From: Gemmataceae bacterium
GTDB lineage: Bacteria > Planctomycetota > Planctomycetia > Gemmatales > Gemmataceae
Assembly (NCBI GenBank): GCA_947490035.1
Contig: CANLGS010000084.1
Coordinates: 1 to 9,646 of the forward strand
Direction of reading: 5' to 3'
Length of the DNA: 9,646 bases
Shown in pieces: positions 5,298 to 9,646 of this stretch. Within the stretch, counting starts at the first letter, position 1. Every line of letters begins with the position of its first letter. The notes below the pieces were generated by a model. The model worked only from the letters and a program-made list of their open reading frames with translations, was not told the origin of the DNA and did not search any database. The translations under genes were made by a program, and so were the position numbers.

Positions 5298-6842
5298 CTA
5301 TTCCCACTCGATCGTCGCGGGCGGCTTGCTGCTGATGTCGTACACCACGCGGTTGATGCCCTTCACCTTGTTGATGATGGCCGTGGCGACGCGGGCGAGC
5401 AGGTCTTCGGGCAGGCGCGACCAGTCGGCGGTCATGAAGTCGTCGGTCTGCACGCACCGCAGGCAGATCGTGTTTTCGTAAGTGCGGCCGTCGCCCATCA
5501 CGCCGACCGATTGCACCGGCAGCAGCACCGCGAACGCCTGCGACGTTTTGCGGTACAGCCCGGCCTTCCGCAGTTCGTCGAGGAAGATGGTATCCGCCTT
5601 GCGGAGCGTCGCGAGCTTTTCTTCGGTGATGTCGCCGAGTACGCGCACCGCCAGGCCGGGGCCGGGGAACGGGTGCCGCCACACCACGTCTTCCGGCAGA
5701 CCGAGTTCGAGGCCGAGCTTGCGCACTTCATCTTTGAAGAGGTCGCGCAAGGGTTCGATCAGGTCGAAGCCGAGTTCAGCCGGCAGGCCACCGACGTTGT
5801 GGTGCAGCTTGATCGTCGCGGCCGGGCCGTCGATCGCGCCGCCGCTCTCGATCACGTCCGGGTACAACGTGCCCTGTGCCAGGAAGTGCGCGTCGGGGAT
5901 GCTCTTCGCCTCGTGCTTGAACACGTCGATGAACACCTTGCCGATGATCTTCCGCTTCTGCTGCGGGTCGCTCACCCCTGCGAGCGCCGACAGAAACTGC
6001 TCCTTCGCATCCACCGCGTGCAGGTCCGCTTTGAACCAGTCGCGGAACGTGTGCTTCACCAGTTCCGTTTCGCCTTCGCGCATCAGACCGTTATCGACGT
6101 AGATGCACGCGACCTGCGCGCCGATGGCTTTCACGAGCAGCGCGGCGCACACGCTGGAATCGACGCCGCCGGACAGCCCGCAGATGACGCGCTTGTTGCC
6201 GACCTTCGCCTTGATGCCGGCGACGGTGTTGTCGATGAACGCCTGCATCTTCCACGCGCCCGAGCAACCGCACACGTCGCGTAGGAAGTTCGCGAGGATC
6301 TGCCCGCCGTGCGGCGTGTGCGCCACTTCCGGGTGGAACTGAAGGCCGAAGAGCGGGCGGCTCTTGTGCTTCACCGCCGCCAGCGGGCAAGTGTCCGTGG
6401 ACGCGAGCGGAAGGAAGTCGGCACTCACATTTTGCACCTGATCGCCGTGACTCATCCACACGGTCGATTCGGCCGGATAACCCGCGAAGATGCTGTTGCG
6501 GTCGGTCACGTTCAGCGTGGCGCGGCCGTACTCGCGCGAGTGCGCCGTCTGGCCCACCTTGCCGCCGAGGAAGTGACACGCGAGCTGCATCCCGTAGCAG
6601 ATGCCGAGTATCGGGATGCCGAGGTCGAATAGCTTGGGGTCGCAGTGCGGCGCGCCGGGTTCGTACACGCTCATCGGCCCGCCCGAAAGGATGATCCCCT
6701 TCGGGTTCAACTCCTTCACGCGCGCGGCCGAGAGGTCGTGGCGCACGACCTGGCAGAACACGTGCTGCTCGCGCACCCGCCGGGCGATGAGCTGCCCGAA
6801 TTGCGAGCCGAAGTCGAAGATCAGGACGAGTTCGTTTGTCAT
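5298..6842 (-). CDS. guaA: GMP synthase (glutamine-hydrolysing)
   Basis: This cytoplasmic enzyme of 514 residues converts XMP to GMP using ATP and glutamine, the last step of guanine nucleotide synthesis. The N-terminal class I amidotransferase domain (to about 195) shows LILSGGP-type and GICYGMQ motifs, with nucleophile Cys82 and the partners His170 and Glu172 in FHPEV. The ATP-pyrophosphatase domain carries the PP-loop LSGGVDSS (223-230), followed by YVDNGLMR and [12 protein letters not shown]. The C-terminal dimerisation domain has [11 protein letters not shown] and ends in the family signature TIEWE. Length is normal. I start it at the ATG at 6842, which puts [14 protein letters not shown] in register with the family; a GTG at 6854 would add four residues. 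Neither has a Shine-Dalgarno. A 107-bp inverted repeat separates it from proC upstream, and a heptamer repeat follows its stop. Confidence 0.97.
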   Translation of the reverse strand: MTNELVLIFDFGSQFGQLIARRVREQHVFCQVVRHDLSAARVKELNPKGIILSGGPMSVYEPGAPHCDPKLFDLGIPILGICYGMQLACHFLGGKVGQTAHSREYGRATLNVTDRNSIFAGYPAESTVWMSHGDQVQNVSADFLPLASTDTCPLAAVKHKSRPLFGLQFHPEVAHTPHGGQILANFLRDVCGCSGAWKMQAFIDNTVAGIKAKVGNKRVICGLSGGVDSSVCAALLVKAIGAQVACIYVDNGLMREGETELVKHTFRDWFKADLHAVDAKEQFLSALAGVSDPQQKRKIIGKVFIDVFKHEAKSIPDAHFLAQGTLYPDVIESGGAIDGPAATIKLHHNVGGLPAELGFDLIEPLRDLFKDEVRKLGLELGLPEDVVWRHPFPGPGLAVRVLGDITEEKLATLRKADTIFLDELRKAGLYRKTSQAFAVLLPVQSVGVMGDGRTYENTICLRCVQTDDFMTADWSRLPEDLLARVATAIINKVKGINRVVYDISSKPPATIEWE

Positions 6843-6862
6843 AAGAGAAACCACAAAACCGT

Positions 6863-6969
6863 TTCACCGCAGAGACCGCGGAGACCGGAGAGAGAAAACA
6901 GAAAGTTAAAACACGAGCGTCTTACACTCTCTGTTTTCTCTCTCCGGTCTCCGCGGTCTCTGCGGTGAA
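6863..6969. repeat. Long inverted repeat with perfect 40-bp arms
   Basis: The left arm 6863-6902 (starting TTCACCGCAGAGACCGCGGA) is the exact reverse complement of the right arm 6930-6969, around a 27-nt loop, with a few further pairs inside. Each arm is itself a run of GAGACCG/GAGAGA-like units. It starts 5 nt past the proC stop and ends 20 nt before the guaA ATG, filling the gap. The transcript would form a very stable hairpin, plausibly terminating proC messages or insulating guaA. The arm resembles the CCGCAGAGACGCAGAG-type dispersed sequence I recall from planctomycete and other environmental genomes. Confidence 0.9.
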
Positions 6970-6974
6970 CACTC

Positions 6975-7805
6975 TTATTCTTTCTTCCCCAACTCTCGCG
7001 CGCGATTCGTGGCGGCTTCGACGGCGTCCATTGCGGCGGCGCGGAAGGCGGCGCGCTCCAGCGCGTGAAGCCCGGCGATGGTCGTCCCGCCCGGACTCGC
7101 GACCGCGTCCTTCAGCGCGCCGGGGTGCTGCCCCGTTTCGAGCACCATCTTCGCCGCGCCCATCACGGTTTGCGCCGCGAGCGCCTGCGCCGTCGCTCGC
7201 GGGAGGCCGCACTTCACGCCGCCGTCGGCCAGCGCTTCGATGAACAGGTACACGAACGCCGGGCCGCTGCCGCTCAACCCGGTCACCGCGTCGAGCAGGT
7301 GTTCGGGCACGCGGTACGCGATCCCCACCGCGGCGAAGAGTCGCTCCACGAGGGCCGCGTCTTCGGGCGTCGCGGTCGCCCCCGGAGAGAACCCGCTCGC
7401 GCTCGCCCCGACCAAGCAGGGCGTGTTCGGCATCACACGCACGGCACTCGCGGTTTTGCCCAGACCAAGCGCGAGCGTGTCCAGCGTAACGCCGGCCGCG
7501 ATGGACACGAAGAGGTGCGCCGCGCGAACGGCCGGCTTCAGTTCGGCAAGAACCGCCGACATCACCTGCGGCTTGACCGCGAGTACGATCACGTCGCACG
7601 CGGCAAGGACGCCGAGGTTCGATTCGCCGGCGGTCACGCCAGTCGCGGCGCGGAACTTGGCGCGGGCGTCCGGGTGCGGGTCGGCCGCGATGCTGCGGGC
7701 GACATCGAGCAAACCGGCTTTGGTCCACGCGGACGCGAGCGCGGTAGCCATCTGCCCGGCGCCGAGGAAGCCGACGGCCAGCGGGAACGTGCGCTCTGCG
7801 GGCAT
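6975..7805 (-). CDS. proC: Pyrroline-5-carboxylate reductase
   Basis: This 276-residue cytoplasmic enzyme reduces 1-pyrroline-5-carboxylate to proline with NAD(P)H, the last step of proline synthesis. Seen: the Rossmann motif VGFLGAGQMATAL (11-23), AVKPQ (76-80), SIAAGV (101-106) and RVMPNTP (123-129). The C-terminal substrate and dimer region has GLSGSGPAFVYLFIEALADG (176-195), HPGALKDAVASPGGTT (227-242) and the LHALE that follows. Length is typical. The ATG at 7805 is preferred over the in-frame ATG at 7847. It has AGAGGA about nine bases upstream, the protein begins close to the Rossmann strand, and the upstream ATG falls inside a possible -10 box (TATGAT). proC is divergent from the transporter and followed by the 40-bp-arm inverted repeat before guaA. 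Confidence 0.95.
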   Translation of the reverse strand: MPAERTFPLAVGFLGAGQMATALASAWTKAGLLDVARSIAADPHPDARAKFRAATGVTAGESNLGVLAACDVIVLAVKPQVMSAVLAELKPAVRAAHLFVSIAAGVTLDTLALGLGKTASAVRVMPNTPCLVGASASGFSPGATATPEDAALVERLFAAVGIAYRVPEHLLDAVTGLSGSGPAFVYLFIEALADGGVKCGLPRATAQALAAQTVMGAAKMVLETGQHPGALKDAVASPGGTTIAGLHALERAAFRAAAMDAVEAATNRARELGKKE

Positions 7806-7842
7806 TCCGAACGTCCTCTGCTCACGCGAAAGCGAAAGAACT

Positions 7843-7871
7843 ATCATAGCGACTTCGCGGCACCGGCGGAA
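7843..7871 (-). promoter_or_regulatory. Candidate proC promoter
   Basis: On the minus strand TATGAT (7848-7843) is a good -10 match lying 37 bases before the chosen proC start. The hexamer 17 bases further upstream (TTCCGC, 7871-7866) is a poor -35. The call is based on position and the -10 only. Confidence 0.3.
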
Positions 7872-7932
7872 ATGCTGGCGTCGGAACCCGCCGCCGGGTA
7901 ATGTCTGCGGAACCGCGACTCGTTAATCAACA

Positions 7933-7948
7933 GGGGGCTGACGCCCCC
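7933..7948. repeat. GGGGGC-TGAC-GCCCCC hairpin element
   Basis: A six-base-pair G/C stem with a TGAC loop lies between the divergent proC and transporter genes, 22 bases before the transporter start. The surrounding TTAATCAACAGGGGGCTGAC and CCCCGCTCGCC are familiar to me as a recurrent intergenic sequence of Gemmata-like genomes, but only one copy is in this window. In the transporter leader it could form just upstream of the ribosome binding site. Confidence 0.5.
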
Positions 7949-7970
7949 CGCTCGCCAGGAACAGACGCCA

Positions 7971-9509
7971 ATGTCCGCTGACTCTCCCGCCCCGCCCCCG
8001 GCCGCACCGCGAACCGCCCGCAAGGGGTGGGCCACGCTACGCGACCTGAACCGGTATCAGTGGTTCGTGTTCTTCGTGGCCGCCATCGCGTGGATGGCGG
8101 ACTGCATGGACCAGCAACTCTTCAATCTCGCGCGCGTGATGTCGTTAACCGACCTGCTCGGCGGGGCCACGGCCAACGCGGACGAGGTAAAGACGTGGGC
8201 CGCGCGGTCCACGTCGGTGTTCCTCATCGGCTGGGCGACGGGCGGACTGGTGTTCGGCATGTACGGCGACCGCATCGGCCGCGTTCGCACGCTCACGTAC
8301 ACCATCCTTTTGTACTCGTTCTTCACCGGCTTCAGCGCGCTGTCGCAGGGGCCATACGACTACTGCCTGTACCGGTTCCTCACGGGATTAGGGGTGGGCG
8401 GCGTGTTCGCGGCAGCCGTCGCGCTGCTCGCCGAAACCATGCCGTCGCACGCGCGGCCGTTTACGCTGGGTTTGATGCAAGCACTCTCGGCCGTGGGCAA
8501 CTGCACCGCCGCGCTGATGTTCATCGCGCTGGGGCTGTTGGAACTCAACGGCTACCTCGACCCGCTGAAGTCAGTCAAGTTAAACGCGTGGCGCATCCTG
8601 TTCCTCATCGGACTGTTCCCCGCGCTGCTCGTGATCTTCATTCAACGGCGCCTCAAGGAACCGGAGTCGTGGGTCCGCGCGAAGGCGGCGGCCGACGCCG
8701 GCACCGGGCGCAAACTCGGCTCCTACGGCGACCTGTTCAGCGACCCGACTACCCGCAAGCACGCGCTGCTGGGGATGCTGCTGTCGTTCGTCGGCGTGGT
8801 CGGGTTGTGGGGCATCGCGTTCTTCTCGGTGGACCTCCAACAGACGATCTTCCGGCCGACGTTCGCGAAGGAAGCGGCCGAACTGCACCCGATGACGAAG
8901 GGACAGGAAGACGCCGTGAAGACCGGGAAGGCGAAGCCCGAGGCCGACCTCACCGACGCCGAGAAGTCGGCGCTGGCAATCGAGAAAGACCGGGGACGGT
9001 ATCTCGCGGGCCAGCGGATCATCTGGGCCGGGGTCACGTCGCTCGCGATCAACATCGGCGCGTTCTGCGGCATGGCCGGGTTCTCGTGGCTCGCCAGCCG
9101 CATCGGGCGCAAGCCGGCGTTCGCCATCACCCTCGTCGCCGCCGCCGCCAGCGTCGCCCTGGTGTTCTGGAAGATGGAAACGCGGACCGACATCCTCTGG
9201 ATGAACTTCCTGATGGGCGTGTGCATGCTCGCGCTGTTCGGCGGGTACGCGGTGTACTTGCCCGAACTGTTCCCGACGCGGTTGCGCAGCACCGGCACGA
9301 GTTTCTGTTACAACGTGGGCCGGTTCATCGCGGCGAGCGGCCCGCTCATGCTCGGGGTCCTGACGACGGAAGTGTTCGCGAGCGCGAAGTCGGAAGGCGA
9401 GAGCATGCCGTTCCGGTACGCCGGACTTACGATGTGCAGCATCTTCCTCATCGGCCTGATCGTGCTGCCGTTCCTGCCCGAGACGAAGGACAAGCCGCTG
9501 CCGGAGTGA
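7971..9509 (+). CDS. Major facilitator superfamily transporter
   Basis: This 512-residue inner-membrane protein has about twelve predicted helices and probably imports an organic acid, sugar acid or similar solute by proton symport. Seen: a proline-rich cytoplasmic N-terminus (1-18), ADCMDQQLFNLA in helix 1, motif A GDRIGRVRT (99-107) after helix 2, RFLTGLGVGG (135-144) with AETMPSHARP (154-163), the second motif A-like SRIGRKP (376-382), and PELFPTRLRSTGTSFCYNVG (431-450) before the last helices. The latter resembles the aromatic-acid and sialate symporter groups, but the substrate cannot be named. Unusual is a charged stretch of about 60 residues (289-348) between helices 7 and 8, which topology places in the periplasm. 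AGGA (7957-7960) ten bases before the ATG is a weak ribosome binding site. It is transcribed divergently from proC and followed by a hairpin. Confidence 0.85.
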   Translation: MSADSPAPPPAAPRTARKGWATLRDLNRYQWFVFFVAAIAWMADCMDQQLFNLARVMSLTDLLGGATANADEVKTWAARSTSVFLIGWATGGLVFGMYGDRIGRVRTLTYTILLYSFFTGFSALSQGPYDYCLYRFLTGLGVGGVFAAAVALLAETMPSHARPFTLGLMQALSAVGNCTAALMFIALGLLELNGYLDPLKSVKLNAWRILFLIGLFPALLVIFIQRRLKEPESWVRAKAAADAGTGRKLGSYGDLFSDPTTRKHALLGMLLSFVGVVGLWGIAFFSVDLQQTIFRPTFAKEAAELHPMTKGQEDAVKTGKAKPEADLTDAEKSALAIEKDRGRYLAGQRIIWAGVTSLAINIGAFCGMAGFSWLASRIGRKPAFAITLVAAAASVALVFWKMETRTDILWMNFLMGVCMLALFGGYAVYLPELFPTRLRSTGTSFCYNVGRFIAASGPLMLGVLTTEVFASAKSEGESMPFRYAGLTMCSIFLIGLIVLPFLPETKDKPLPE

Positions 9510-9519
9510 TACTTTGGGT

Positions 9520-9546
9520 GAGCGGGTGGCCGTGTTCCACCCGCTC
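9520..9546. terminator. Hairpin after the transporter gene
   Basis: GAGCGGGTGG (9520-9529) pairs perfectly with CCACCCGCTC (9537-9546) around a seven-base loop, ten bases after the transporter stop. This is the position of an intrinsic terminator, but no T-run follows. The right arm is also the beginning of the 31-nt dispersed element. Confidence 0.6.
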
Positions 9547-9566
9547 CCTCGCGGTCGCGGTTCACC
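9536..9566 (+). repeat. 31-nt dispersed element, copy 2
   Basis: Matches 130-160 at 27 of 31 positions in direct orientation. Here it lies between the transporter hairpin and the ribosome binding site (AGAGG, 9567-9571) of the next gene, whereas copy 1 overlaps the end of a coding sequence. Confidence 0.6.
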
Positions 9567-9575
9567 AGAGGCGAA

Positions 9576-9646
9576 ATGATGACGGTCCCGGATTGGTTGC
9601 AAACGCGAAGCGGGTCGTTGAAGGCGGGCGTGCGCCCGGAGACGAC
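9576..9646 (+). CDS. Start of an unidentified gene, cut by the window edge
   Basis: An open frame begins ATGATGACG and runs to the edge without a stop, giving MMTVPDWLQTRSGSLKAGVR and a few more residues. AGAGG (9567-9571) lies four bases before the first ATG and seven before the second (9579); the second has the better spacing, so MTVPDWL is the likelier N-terminus. About 23 codons are too few to name a family. The frame's codon use is G/C-biased like the other genes. Confidence 0.6.
   Translation, partial: MMTVPDWLQTRSGSLKAGVRPET

Noticed and set aside
6843..6854. GTG at 6854 as the guaA start
   Set aside because: It is possible but adds only MVSL before [14 protein letters not shown]; the ATG at 6842 fits the family N-terminus better and neither has a Shine-Dalgarno.
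6843..6974. Purine riboswitch or other riboswitch upstream of guaA
   Set aside because: The leader is occupied by a simple two-arm hairpin. I see no three-way junction or conserved purine-aptamer core.
8580..9602. Minus-strand 340-residue open frame opposite the transporter
   Set aside because: Arg/Glu/Pro/His-rich shadow of a well-supported membrane protein gene; no motif seen.

Overview
The window looks like ordinary chromosome from a high-G+C planctomycete, most likely a Gemmata-type lineage. This is inferred from strong G/C bias at third codon positions, few Shine-Dalgarno sequences, a secreted prenyltransferase/squalene-oxidase-repeat protein, loosely packed genes in mixed orientation, and a dense load of short palindromic repeats. 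No rRNA, tRNA, CRISPR array, transposase or phage gene was seen.

Layout from left to right: a lipid-carrier-dependent glycosyltransferase of the GT39/ArnT type (minus, 142-1830); an iron-containing alcohol dehydrogenase (minus, 1950-3158); mogA, a molybdopterin adenylyltransferase (plus, 3288-3809); a secreted alpha-toroid repeat protein (plus, 3847-4746); a small four-helix membrane protein of unknown function (minus, 4798-5199); guaA, GMP synthase (minus, 5298-6842); proC, pyrroline-5-carboxylate reductase (minus, 6975-7805); an MFS transporter (plus, 7971-9509); and the first codons of another plus-strand gene running off the right edge (9576 onward). The genes serve unrelated purposes (envelope glycosylation, redox, molybdenum cofactor, GMP and proline synthesis, transport). 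They do not form a recognisable pathway cluster, and I see no evidence of a new multi-gene system.

The unusual part is between the genes. All nine gene junctions carry an inverted repeat or a short element that looks dispersed. They include a 40-bp perfect inverted repeat between proC and guaA, three copies of a 35-nt element built from TGCGGAR heptamers, a 23-nt REP-like pair that supplies the stop codon of the dehydrogenase, a 31-nt element present near both ends of the window (one copy encoding the glycosyltransferase C-terminus), and two UUCG-type hairpins followed by ACGCTAAAC. One more palindromic element sits in frame inside the glycosyltransferase gene. Several of these elements touch start or stop codons, so they probably influence transcript ends, translation starts or protein termini here. 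Family copy numbers and functions cannot be settled from this window alone.
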